Source: Pirellulales bacterium (GTDB lineage Bacteria > Planctomycetota > Planctomycetia > Pirellulales > JAEUIK01). Taken from it: DNA of 64,000 bases. Below the pieces are notes generated by a model. That model worked only from the letters and a program-made list of their open reading frames with translations, was not told where the DNA came from and did not search any database. Both the position numbers and the translations under genes were made by a program. Positions 7,185-15,673 of this stretch are shown in pieces. The stretch spans positions 1 to 64,000 of the forward strand of contig JAHBXR010000004.1 of NCBI GenBank assembly GCA_019636335.1. The letters run 5' to 3'. Position 1 is the stretch's first letter; the number at the start of each line of letters is the position of its first letter.

Positions 7185-9437
7185 TCAGAACGGCGTCGAC
7201 TTTTGACCGGAGGTGGCGTTGTCGGCCTCGGTGGGCTTCGTGGGATCGGCTTCTTTGGCCTGTTGGGGATCTTTGGGATCGGGCGCGGCGGGGATGCTGG
7301 GGACACCGGGGCCTTGGCCGGGGGAGCCACCACTGTTGATCTTGACCAGCATGCCTTGCACGGTGACGCCGCTGGGATCGATGCTGATGAAGCCGCCGGG
7401 ACCCTTGAGGGTCAGTCGCATGCCCGCCTCGATGACGACCTCCTGGCCGGCCAAGACGTGGAGCACCTTGCCCGCTTCGATAATGTGGTTGCCGCCCGAC
7501 TGTTCGACGCGGTCCTTGCCCGAGACGACGTAGGTGCTTTGCCCCACGGTGTGGACGTGGTCCTTGCTGATGGTTTCGTTGTGGGCGCCGCCGACGGTTT
7601 CGTTGAGATCCTGGCCGATCGTCAGGTCGCGCGCGTCGGCGATGCGAATCGTCTGAGCGCCGCCGATCGAGACGTCGTGATTCGAGCCGACCTGCTCGGT
7701 GTGGTTCTTGCCGACGATGTAGTCGTGGTTTTCGCCGATGGCCTCTTCGACGTTCTTGCCGATGGCCTCGATGAAGTTGCCGCCGACCTTGCGATCGTGG
7801 TTGCCGCCGATCTCTTCGAAGAGATTGGAGCCGATCGTGGTGTGGACTTCGTTCAGCACGATCTCGCGCTTGTCGTGCAGGATGCGCTGATCCATGTCGT
7901 ACTGGGCGTGAACGAAGAACTGTTCCTTGCCGGCGGTGTCGTCGAGCCGGATCTCGTTGAAGCCGTTGCCCCCGGGTGTGGAGTTGGTCTTGATGAGCGT
8001 TTTGTTTTTTTCTTGCGGCAGGTTGTAGGAGACCATTTGCTCGGGGTTGTAGACCACGCCCGTGATGAGGGGGCGGTCGGGATCCCCCTCGAGAAAGCTG
8101 ACGATCACCTCCTGGCCGATGCGAGGAATGGCCATGGTGCCCCAGCCCTTGCCGGCCGAGGGCTGCGCGACGCGCATCCAGCAGGAGGTCTTGTCGTCGC
8201 GTTTGCCGTAGCGATCCCAGAAGAACTGCACCTTGACGCGGCCGTATTGATCGCACCAGATCTCTTCGCCGTCGGGCCCGACGACGACGGCGCTCTGGAT
8301 GCCGTGGATCATCGGCTTCGGCGTGCCGCGCGTGGGCCGGAACGTATTGGCCGACGGAATGCAGGTGAAGTGGTTGATGTAGTCGATGCGGTGCAGGCCG
8401 CCGTCTCCCATGCCGTACCTGGTGGGCTCGCTGGCCGAATGCGAGATCGACGTGATGACGTACGACTTGCCGACTTCGCTTTCGCAGTCGTGCTTGTTGA
8501 TCGTGAATTTCTTGCCGACGCCGAGCGTGCGATAGGTGCTCGAGGCGACGGCGCCGTCGTGGCGCGTCTCTTCCGACCCGATGCGGGCCTTCGTGTCGGG
8601 GTCTCCTTCGGGTTTCTGCTCGTACTCGCCGGGGTAGTAGAAGACCTCGTACTTCTTGTTGCCGTCGAGCTGCACGACGCTGGGTTGTTCGGTCTGTAGC
8701 AGCTTCGAGGGGGTGCGCTCGGCCCGGGCGGGGTTCTCGAAGTAATAGTCGGTCTGGGCCCATTTGCCCGAGGTGAACTCGAACTGGTGGTTCCAGGCCG
8801 TGATGCGATCTTCGCGCAGGCGCGACGCATGCGTGTATTCGTAGACGAGATCGCTCTGGTCGGCGTTCTTGTAGGCGCTCTTCGAATCGGCCAGCACCAT
8901 AACGTGCTTGTCGCCATCGTGGCGAAAGAAGTAGAAGATGCCCTCCTGTTCCATGAGTCGGGAGACGAAGTTGAAGTCCGACTCGTTGTACTGGACGCAG
9001 TACTCCCACTTCGGATGCTGCTCGCGAATTTCGCCGATCTCGTAGTCCTTGAAGCCGTGCTTCTGGAAGATCTCTTCGATGATCTCGGGCACGGTCTTTT
9101 CCTGGTAGGCCTTGAAGTCGGTGTTCAAGGTGAGAAACCACAACCAGGGGACGGCCTCGGCGCGGTACATGCGCATGGCGGACTCGCGCTCGCCCGCGCC
9201 GAAGCGGCTGATGTAACCGCTGAACTTGCGCTTCGATTGGTCCTCGAGCATGACGGACCAGGAGACTTTTTTGCCGACGATCTCCTTGGCGTCGATCCAG
9301 TCTCGGGTCGAGTACATCTCGAGCTGGTAGGTGTAGAGGGTCGACATGTTCTCGGTGCCGGAGAACGAGTCGAGCAGGAGCACGTCCTTGCCCAGCGGCG
9401 TGGTGACCTCCAACAGACGTGACTCTTGCGTAATCAT
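7185..9437 (-). CDS. vgrG: VgrG-type spike protein (type VI secretion tip / Rhs element Vgr)
   Basis: A 750-residue trimeric spike that tips the Hcp tube of a type VI or related contractile injection system. The N-terminal half is gp27-like (VTTPLGKDVLLLDSFSGTE, then SRLMEQEGIFYFFRHDGD). The gp5-like OB-fold follows, with QYGRVKVQFFWDR, WMRVAQPSAGKGWG and PRIGQEVIVSFLEGDPDRP. After it comes a long beta-prism region of short repeats (IGENHDY, VGKNHTE, VGSNHDV, IGG). The C-terminus is a Pro/Ala/Lys-rich tail without an enzyme domain. I chose the ATG at 9437; the upstream in-frame extension lacks the family pattern. No other tss gene is in the window. Confidence 0.93.
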   Translation of the reverse strand: MITQESRLLEVTTPLGKDVLLLDSFSGTENMSTLYTYQLEMYSTRDWIDAKEIVGKKVSWSVMLEDQSKRKFSGYISRFGAGERESAMRMYRAEAVPWLWFLTLNTDFKAYQEKTVPEIIEEIFQKHGFKDYEIGEIREQHPKWEYCVQYNESDFNFVSRLMEQEGIFYFFRHDGDKHVMVLADSKSAYKNADQSDLVYEYTHASRLREDRITAWNHQFEFTSGKWAQTDYYFENPARAERTPSKLLQTEQPSVVQLDGNKKYEVFYYPGEYEQKPEGDPDTKARIGSEETRHDGAVASSTYRTLGVGKKFTINKHDCESEVGKSYVITSISHSASEPTRYGMGDGGLHRIDYINHFTCIPSANTFRPTRGTPKPMIHGIQSAVVVGPDGEEIWCDQYGRVKVQFFWDRYGKRDDKTSCWMRVAQPSAGKGWGTMAIPRIGQEVIVSFLEGDPDRPLITGVVYNPEQMVSYNLPQEKNKTLIKTNSTPGGNGFNEIRLDDTAGKEQFFVHAQYDMDQRILHDKREIVLNEVHTTIGSNLFEEIGGNHDRKVGGNFIEAIGKNVEEAIGENHDYIVGKNHTEQVGSNHDVSIGGAQTIRIADARDLTIGQDLNETVGGAHNETISKDHVHTVGQSTYVVSGKDRVEQSGGNHIIEAGKVLHVLAGQEVVIEAGMRLTLKGPGGFISIDPSGVTVQGMLVKINSGGSPGQGPGVPSIPAAPDPKDPQQAKEADPTKPTEADNATSGQKSTPF

Positions 9438-10042
9438 GGAAAGCTGCCGTGTTTGCGACCAACGTTGCCGTGGAGTTACCGAGTGCCTTGCAGGTAGGAG
9501 TCTGGCCCGACCGGACTTGCTCGCCAGGCTGGCACGCGTCGATCCGACCAACTAGGGTTATCGTGAGACGCCCCGCGTGCGTTAACCAGTTCCTGCCGGG
9601 AATCGTCAAAGTCGTCCGGGCAGGGGTGGTGCGATGCCCTCGCGTAGCGGCGATCTTACTGGTGCCGGGTACCCGCGGCAAAACAGTTGACGACCGCATC
9701 GCGCGGCGCCGCCGCGAACCGTTCGTCGCTCTCCCTCGAAGGACGATTGGGGACGCTCTGGCCGAAGGCCGAACTTGGCATGGAGAGCAAGCGGGTAGCC
9801 ATGAAATGGCGGCAAAGCGCAAAGATATCTTTACGATTTTTCGCTTGACTCAACGGCTGTAAAGATTATTAAACACTGCATGCGGTTCGTCTGAGAGGTC
9901 TGTGTAATCTTTGCCGGTCAGCGAGGACCGAGAGGTGACACGCGAACGGCCTCCGCGGATCGATTCTTGAACGTCGCGTCGGGACCGGCATGGCGGCCTT
10001 GTCTGCGATCGACTACTCGCATCGCCTGTGGAGGAGTCGAGG
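9438..10042. other. Divergent intergenic region between vgrG and the sigma-54 activator
   Basis: About 600 bases without a convincing gene. The stretch around 9820-9915 is clearly AT-richer than its surroundings and could hold promoters for both directions. I searched by eye for a -24/-12 sigma-54 promoter (TGGCAC-N5-TTGC) and found only partial matches, such as TGGCAC at 9530 without the -12 element. Confidence 0.5.
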
Positions 10043-11302
10043 ATGATGCCGTCTTCGGTTTGTGCCGGTGTGTCGCCAGAGAGAGGGCTGGCGCGCGGTC
10101 CCAGCCTGTTCGAGCAGGGTTGGGGGTACGTGCTCCGGCTGCTGCGTCAGCTATTCTCGCTGCCACTTCCTGCCCCCTGCGAACTGCAGCCGACGTTTGG
10201 CTTTGCCCGGCATATTGGTGGGCGGGCGTGGGAAGCGAAGGCAAGAGGAGTGCCGAATGGGGCAGACAGCGCCGCGCCCCGTGTGGTCGAGATGCCGGTG
10301 GGTTGCTCGCGCTGGGCGGCCGAGATGCGCGAGCGGACCACCCTGCTGGCGCCTTATCATTCGAGCGTGCTCATCACCGGACCCAGCGGCACGGGCAAGG
10401 AGCTGCTCGCGCGGCGCGTGCATGAGTTGAGCGCTTGCGCCGAGCGGGTCTTCGTACCGGTCGACTGTGCCGCGATCGGTGGCGAGCTGTTCGCCAGTCA
10501 GCTTTTTGGCCATGTGAAGGGGGCCTTCACGGGGGCCGACCATCCGGCGCTGGGGGCATTTCGGGCGGCGGACGGAGGGACGTTATTTCTCGACGAGATC
10601 GGCGAGCTCGACGCCACGCTGCAGGCCAAGTTGTTGCGCGTGCTGCAGGAACGCGTGGTCGTACCGGTCGGCAGCCACGAGGGGGTGCCGGTGAACGTGC
10701 GCCTCGTGGCGGCGACGAACCGCGATCTGGTCGATGAAGTGCGACGCGGTCGCTTTCGGCTCGACCTGTACTATCGGCTGGCAGTGCTCAAGCTCGAGAC
10801 GGCACCGTTGGCCGCCCGGCCCGAGGATATCGAGCCCATCGCCGAGCAGTTTCTCGCGCGGCTGTCGGTCGAGCATGGCGTGCCCGGCAAGCGGCTCTCG
10901 CGCGACGCGCTGGCCAGACTCGAGTCGTACGCCTGGCCGGGAAACGTGCGCGAGCTGTTGAACGCGTTGGAACGGGCGTTCGTCTTCACGCCGGGCAGCA
11001 CGATCGGGGCCTCGTCGATCGAGCTGCCGCAAGATCCAGCGCTCGACGCCGTAGCGACGTTCGCGCCGGCGCTTGCCGAGGTGCGCGGTGAGCATGCAGA
11101 TGCGGTTCGCGAGAGGAGAGTCGCTTGGCCCGCGCTCGCCGAGATCGAGTGCCAGCACATTCGTCGTACCCTGGAGCGGACGCGGCACAATCGCAGTGCG
11201 GCCGCGCGGTTGTTGGGGGTCGACCGCCGGCGATTGATGCGTCTTCTGTCCAAGTACGGGCTGACCCATTTGCGTCCGTTGTGCCCCTCGGGCGAAGCGT
11301 GA
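10043..11302 (+). CDS. Sigma-54-dependent transcriptional activator without receiver domain
   Basis: An enhancer-binding protein of about 419 residues that remodels sigma-54 RNA polymerase using ATP. The AAA+ domain carries Walker A GPSGTGKE, the sigma-54 contact loop GAFTGA, Walker [13 protein letters not shown], and arginine-finger region [10 protein letters not shown]. The C-terminal HTH of the Fis type is [22 protein letters not shown]. The first ~90 residues hold no receiver, GAF or PAS domain. ATG 10043 (or 10046) is preferred over the GTG at 10028 because GGAGGA lies 8 bases upstream of it. It is divergent from vgrG; sigma-54 activators are known T6SS regulators elsewhere, so control of vgrG is a reasonable guess only. 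Confidence 0.88.
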   Translation: MMPSSVCAGVSPERGLARGPSLFEQGWGYVLRLLRQLFSLPLPAPCELQPTFGFARHIGGRAWEAKARGVPNGADSAAPRVVEMPVGCSRWAAEMRERTTLLAPYHSSVLITGPSGTGKELLARRVHELSACAERVFVPVDCAAIGGELFASQLFGHVKGAFTGADHPALGAFRAADGGTLFLDEIGELDATLQAKLLRVLQERVVVPVGSHEGVPVNVRLVAATNRDLVDEVRRGRFRLDLYYRLAVLKLETAPLAARPEDIEPIAEQFLARLSVEHGVPGKRLSRDALARLESYAWPGNVRELLNALERAFVFTPGSTIGASSIELPQDPALDAVATFAPALAEVRGEHADAVRERRVAWPALAEIECQHIRRTLERTRHNRSAAARLLGVDRRRLMRLLSKYGLTHLRPLCPSGEA

Positions 11303-11338
11303 GCAGGCAGACGTGACAAATGTATGCGGCGAGCGCGG

Positions 11339-13285
11339 TTAATGCCCGACCCGGGCGGGCCGGCCTTCGCGGAAGAGCCGCAAGCGTTGGCTGATGAGCG
11401 CGGCGAGCTTGGTATTGCCTTCGAGGTTCGCGCGTTCGAGGGCCAGGGTCGCCGTGCGGCGGGCCTCGTCGAAGCGGCCCACCTCGGCATAGGCCGTCGC
11501 CAACGCGTGGAGATGAGATGCGGGGGGCGAAGGGGAGAGTGCGCAAAGCTGCTCGCCGATCGAGACGGCGGCCGGACCATTGCGCAGGGCTGAATCGGCG
11601 ATCGTGGCCAGCGTGAGCGTCAGCAATTCTACCGAGCGGAGATCGCCGGGGAACTGCTGGACGTTGTGCTTCATTTGCTCGATAGCCGAGGCGCTTTGGC
11701 CCGACTCGAGCAACGCCACAGCGAGAAAGAAGTTCGGATCCGAGCGGAGCGGATCGAGTTCGACGGAACGGCGCAACACCGGCACCGCTTCGGCGTGGCG
11801 GTTCAGCATGATGTACTGCAGCCCAAGATTGCTGGCCGACAGGGCGTGCTCGGGATTGAGTTGCAGCGATTCGAGGAACAATTGGGCCGCGCGGTGGTGA
11901 TCGCCCCGGTTGGCGTAGACGCGCGCCAGTTCGTGATGGCCCAGCCAGCTATCGGGGCTTTGCTCGAGCACGCCCAGCCAGAGTTGTTCGCTGTCGGGGG
12001 CGCCGTAGACGGCAGCGTAGGGAATGCTCAAAGCGATCAAGTAGACGAGCACCAGCGCGGCGGCAACTTTGCCATGCGTGGGCGCTATTTGGAAGTGGCG
12101 CAACAAAGCCGCCGAGCCACCGATGACGAGGGCGACGATGCCCGGCAGCGCGATGTACTGCCAGTGGTCGGAGACCAGCGAAAAGCGCATGAAGTAGATG
12201 TTCACCAGGCCGAGCGAGGGGGCTAGATTGATCACGACGTAAGCCCCCGCGGCCAGCACGGCGGCGCCCCAGGTGGCGCGCCAGTACCATGCGGCGCCGG
12301 CGATGACCAGGAGCGCGGCATCGGGCACGAAGGTCCAGATCGATTGCACGCCGAGCGGAAAGCGGGGATAGACGAGCGCCAGGCGAATCGGCAGCAGATC
12401 TTTGCCGATGTAGAACCAGATCACGCGCCCGGCGAGCACCACGCGCGACAGCAGCCCATCGTCGCGAATCAGGGAGGCGTCGGAGCCGATCGAGACGTTG
12501 ACCTGAAACCAGCGGGCAATCATCCCGCAGGCGGCGGCGATCAGCAGGAACGGTATCGTGCTCGCCACGTCGACCCAGGTGATCTTCCGGTGTTGCCACC
12601 AGCGCACCACCAGCAGGATCAGGGGCCACATCACGACCGACGATTTGGAGAGCATCGCGAGCAGAAACAGAAACGCGGCTGCCGCGTACCAACGATTCAG
12701 CAACAGGCGAAACTTGCCCGGACCGGTTTGCGCGTCGGGGATCTCGACGGCGCGGAGGTAGCAAGCCAGCGAGGCGAGCGCGAAGAAGACGGCAAAGATC
12801 GTCTTCGACTGCGTACACCAGGCGACGCTTTCGACCGTGGTCGGGTGAACGGCGAAGACGGCGCCGCAAAGCCACGGGGCCGGGACCTTGAGCCGCTTGA
12901 GCAGGTACCAGAGCAGGACGGCGCTGCCGACGTGGCCGGCCAGGTTCACGATCCGGTAGCCGGTGGCCCAAGGCCCCCACACGCGATACTGCAGCCACAA
13001 GATCGTGTAGTCGACGGGCCAATAATCGGGCTGATCGGTGGCCGTCCAGATGCCGACGATGCCCTCCGGCGTGTTGACGTGCCGGTTCTGCGCGATGAGC
13101 TCGTGATCTTCCCAGATCAATCCGCCGGGAAACGCGGCCGCATGCGCGATGATCGCCAGCACCAGGATGGCCAGCGCCCCCAACCTGCCGTGCCAGTGCG
13201 GTGGCACAAACGACCAGGTTTCGGCGGTCGCCGGAGCGACGCCGAGGCGTTTGTCGCGCGTGCGTGCGGAATTCTTCGCGCTCAT
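11339..13285 (-). CDS. GT-C-fold membrane protein with C-terminal TPR repeats (second paralogue)
   Basis: A 648-residue polytopic protein. Residues 40-450 hold about ten membrane helices with the GT-C signature WEDHELIAQNRHV in the first external loop. Conserved stretches CGAVFAVHPTTVESVAW and MLSKSSVVMWP resemble TMTC-type and bacterial PMT/ArnT-like proteins. Residues about 460-640 form TPR repeats (SWLGHHELARVYANRGDHHRA and later units). It probably acts as a lipid-linked sugar transferase or a related envelope protein; the donor and acceptor are unknown. The ATG overlaps the stop of the upstream paralogue (ATGA), indicating translational coupling. Confidence 0.85.
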   Translation of the reverse strand: MSAKNSARTRDKRLGVAPATAETWSFVPPHWHGRLGALAILVLAIIAHAAAFPGGLIWEDHELIAQNRHVNTPEGIVGIWTATDQPDYWPVDYTILWLQYRVWGPWATGYRIVNLAGHVGSAVLLWYLLKRLKVPAPWLCGAVFAVHPTTVESVAWCTQSKTIFAVFFALASLACYLRAVEIPDAQTGPGKFRLLLNRWYAAAAFLFLLAMLSKSSVVMWPLILLVVRWWQHRKITWVDVASTIPFLLIAAACGMIARWFQVNVSIGSDASLIRDDGLLSRVVLAGRVIWFYIGKDLLPIRLALVYPRFPLGVQSIWTFVPDAALLVIAGAAWYWRATWGAAVLAAGAYVVINLAPSLGLVNIYFMRFSLVSDHWQYIALPGIVALVIGGSAALLRHFQIAPTHGKVAAALVLVYLIALSIPYAAVYGAPDSEQLWLGVLEQSPDSWLGHHELARVYANRGDHHRAAQLFLESLQLNPEHALSASNLGLQYIMLNRHAEAVPVLRRSVELDPLRSDPNFFLAVALLESGQSASAIEQMKHNVQQFPGDLRSVELLTLTLATIADSALRNGPAAVSIGEQLCALSPSPPASHLHALATAYAEVGRFDEARRTATLALERANLEGNTKLAALISQRLRLFREGRPARVGH

Positions 13286-15204
13286 GGCGACACGTAGGGT
13301 CGTTGGATTCGATAGAGTTGCAGACGCGATTGGATAGCAGTTGCCAATTCGGCCTGCTGGTGCGATCGAGCCAGTGCCAGCGCCTCGGCGGCAGTGCGCT
13401 CGGCGTCGTCGAAGCGCCCGGCGGCTGCGTAGGCGGCCGCGAGAACGTCGAGTTCGGCGGCGTTGCGATGCTGTTCGCGGGCCACGAATTTTTCGGCCAG
13501 CGCAAGGGCGGTGGTGGGATCGCGCCGTGGTGGGTCGGGGTGCGTGGCGAGCGCCCAGGCGAGCGCGGCGGCCAGGGCGTGGGCCTCGGGCAGACGGGCA
13601 TTTCCCCGACGCCAGGCGTCGAGCGCCTCTTGCGGCCTTCCCACGCGGAAATACTGCCGTCCGAGTTCCAGGTAGGCGAGCTCGGCATCGGGATCGATCT
13701 CGACGGCGTGCTCGAAGTGGAGCAAGGCTTCGGCCTGTCGACCGCGACGCGCGGCATCGCCGCCGGCGGCCAGTTCGGCCCTCAGGTAGACGGGCCGTTG
13801 CGCCGGGTCGAGACGCAAGGCCTCGCGCAGGTGTTGCATGGCCTGGGGGTAATCGCCGCGGTCGCTGTAATAGCGGGCAAGATTGTTGTGGGCGAGCCAG
13901 CAGTCGGGGTTCTTCTCGAGCGTGTCGAGCCAGAGAGGAATGTTGTCGGGCGCGCCATAGACGCGGGCCTGATCGAAGCTGGCGACCGCGAGCAGACCGA
14001 CGACCAGGGTAGCGGCCAGGCGACTTGCCACGTGCAGGCCCGGCCGCTGTGTGGCGAACTGCGTGGCGCCGCCGATCACCAGCGCGATGATGCCCGGCAG
14101 CGCCAGGTATTGCCAGTGATCGGCCACGTACGAGAAACGCATGAAGTAGATCGAGATGAAGCCGAGGACGGGAAAGAGATTCAAAAGATAGTAGCCAAGC
14201 GCAACGCCGGGGGCTGCCCCGAAGCCGCGCCGCTGCCGCCAGCAGAGGGCCAGCAGGATCAAGATCGCCACACCGGGCAGGTAGGCCAGCAGCGAAGGCG
14301 CCGCCAATTCCCAACGCGGATAGACGAACGCCAAGTTGATGGGAAGCAGCGCTTTGTACAGATAGAACCAGGCGGCCCAGCCGGCGATGGCCGTGCGAGC
14401 CCAGAGGGGATCGTTGCGCACGATCTCGGCATGCGCGCCGATCGACTTGTGCGTTTGAAACCACATGCCGATCAGGCCAAGCACGAGCGAAACGGCGAAG
14501 AAAGGGGCCGCGCGCAGGAGGTCTTGCCGGGTCAGGGATCGCCGCTGCCACCAGGCCAACAGCAAGAGTACGAAGGGCCACATGACGACCGCCGACTTGG
14601 CGAGCATCGCCAGCGTGAAGAGGACCAGCGCGGCCACGTAGCTCGTGGCGCGGCGATCGACTTCGTTTTTCAGATAGCAGGCCAACGAGGCGAAGACGAG
14701 CGCCGTCGAGAGGACCGTTTTGCGTTGGAAGGTCCAGGCGACGGCCTCGAGGGCGATGGGGTGGACGGCAAACACGGCGCCGCAGAGCCAAGCGCCTGGG
14801 ATGCGCAAGCGCGCCGAGAGTCGCCACACGAGCACCGAGCACGCGATGTGCAGCAGCAGGTTCACCAGGCGATAGCCGGGCGCCCAATCGCCCCACAGCC
14901 GGTACTCGAACCAGTGGGTCGAGTAGCTCAGTGGCCAGTAGTCCGATTGCTCGGTGGTGAACCAGAAGCGATAGAGTCCATCGGCGGCGTGGATGCGCTC
15001 GTTGTCGAAGATCATGATCTGGTCGTCCCAGATCCCGGCGCCGCCCAGCGAAGGCCACTGTGCCACGAGTGCCAGCAGGGCGATCGCGAGCACGCCCCAC
15101 ACGATTCGTTGGCCGTCGTTGGCCGTCGTTGGAACCGGTTTCAGCGCCGCCACGCTCGAGGCGGGCGAGGAGGCCGTTCGCTGGGAACCAGACTTGCGGT
15201 GCAT
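13282..15204 (-). CDS. GT-C-fold membrane protein with C-terminal TPR repeats (first paralogue)
   Basis: A 640-residue paralogue of the gene that follows it. It shares the first-loop acidic motif (WDDQIMIFDNERI), THWFEYRLWGDWAPGYRLVN, CGAVFAVHPIALEAVAW and MLAKSAVVMWPFVLL, with about ten membrane helices up to residue 420. A TPR-rich C-terminal half follows (LAHNNLARYYSDRGDYPQAM, AYLELGRQYFRVGRPQEAL). The pair evidently arose by tandem duplication and then diverged. It lies 84 bases downstream of a small membrane protein and a GT39-type gene, making a four-gene minus-strand cluster for surface glycosylation or glycolipid modification (inference). Confidence 0.85.
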   Translation of the reverse strand: MHRKSGSQRTASSPASSVAALKPVPTTANDGQRIVWGVLAIALLALVAQWPSLGGAGIWDDQIMIFDNERIHAADGLYRFWFTTEQSDYWPLSYSTHWFEYRLWGDWAPGYRLVNLLLHIACSVLVWRLSARLRIPGAWLCGAVFAVHPIALEAVAWTFQRKTVLSTALVFASLACYLKNEVDRRATSYVAALVLFTLAMLAKSAVVMWPFVLLLLAWWQRRSLTRQDLLRAAPFFAVSLVLGLIGMWFQTHKSIGAHAEIVRNDPLWARTAIAGWAAWFYLYKALLPINLAFVYPRWELAAPSLLAYLPGVAILILLALCWRQRRGFGAAPGVALGYYLLNLFPVLGFISIYFMRFSYVADHWQYLALPGIIALVIGGATQFATQRPGLHVASRLAATLVVGLLAVASFDQARVYGAPDNIPLWLDTLEKNPDCWLAHNNLARYYSDRGDYPQAMQHLREALRLDPAQRPVYLRAELAAGGDAARRGRQAEALLHFEHAVEIDPDAELAYLELGRQYFRVGRPQEALDAWRRGNARLPEAHALAAALAWALATHPDPPRRDPTTALALAEKFVAREQHRNAAELDVLAAAYAAAGRFDDAERTAAEALALARSHQQAELATAIQSRLQLYRIQRPYVSP

Positions 15205-15288
15205 GGGGCGGTTGAGCTACGGGACGAGGTGGCGTCGTGCGATTGCCGGAAGACGAGGAGAGACGCGACGTTGCTACAAGCGTAGCAC

Positions 15289-15669
15289 CTAAGGGCCATC
15301 GGCCGGATGCCAGGGAGCAGGACGTCTCGCGCGCCACCACACGAAAAACGCAGCGCCCGAGAAGCCAACGAGCAGCACCAGCGCGATCGGCGCCAGCGAC
15401 GAGCTGGCGCGGGCATCGCCCATGCGCGTGGGTGCTTCGGTGGAGGGGGTGTTCCCATCATCGCGCGCGGCGGCACGGCGTTGTTCCTCGATGCGGAGAC
15501 GATTTTCGTAGCGTTGTTCGAGACGCCCCTGGCGGCGGGCGTACTTCGGTGCGACTACCAGGAGGGCGAAGATGCCCATGGCCGCGAAGAGCCCGAACCA
15601 CAGCCAGGGAGATTCGAGCCAGCCGGCAGGTAGATTGGACGAAGGCTGTTCGGCCGGCGGTTGAGACAT
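15289..15669 (-). CDS. Small two-TM hypothetical protein
   Basis: A 126-residue protein with a membrane helix at about 20-42 (WLWFGLFAAMGIFALLVV), a basic and acidic helical linker (RRQGRLEQRYENRLRIEEQR) that could form a coiled coil, and a second membrane helix at about 93-112 (LAPIALVLLVGFSGAAFFVW). No known domain is recognised. It starts only 4 bases after the stop of the GT39-type gene, so it is translated from the same message and may be an accessory subunit of that transferase or of the GT-C/TPR proteins downstream. Confidence 0.7.
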   Translation of the reverse strand: MSQPPAEQPSSNLPAGWLESPWLWFGLFAAMGIFALLVVAPKYARRQGRLEQRYENRLRIEEQRRAAARDDGNTPSTEAPTRMGDARASSSLAPIALVLLVGFSGAAFFVWWRARRPAPWHPADGP

Positions 15670-15673
15670 GGAA

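Noticed and set aside
6114-8699. Plus-strand open frame of 861 codons opposite vgrG and its partner
   Set aside because: It is an antisense shadow. Its sequence is low-complexity (repeated VFADG, VVAADL) created by the high-GC codons of VgrG, while the minus strand has clear family motifs.
11339-15340. A single 1333-codon minus-strand frame spanning two genes
   Set aside because: Only the part from 13285 to 11339 is protein-like. The upstream half is an Arg-rich shadow of the first GT-C/TPR paralogue, which is read in another frame.
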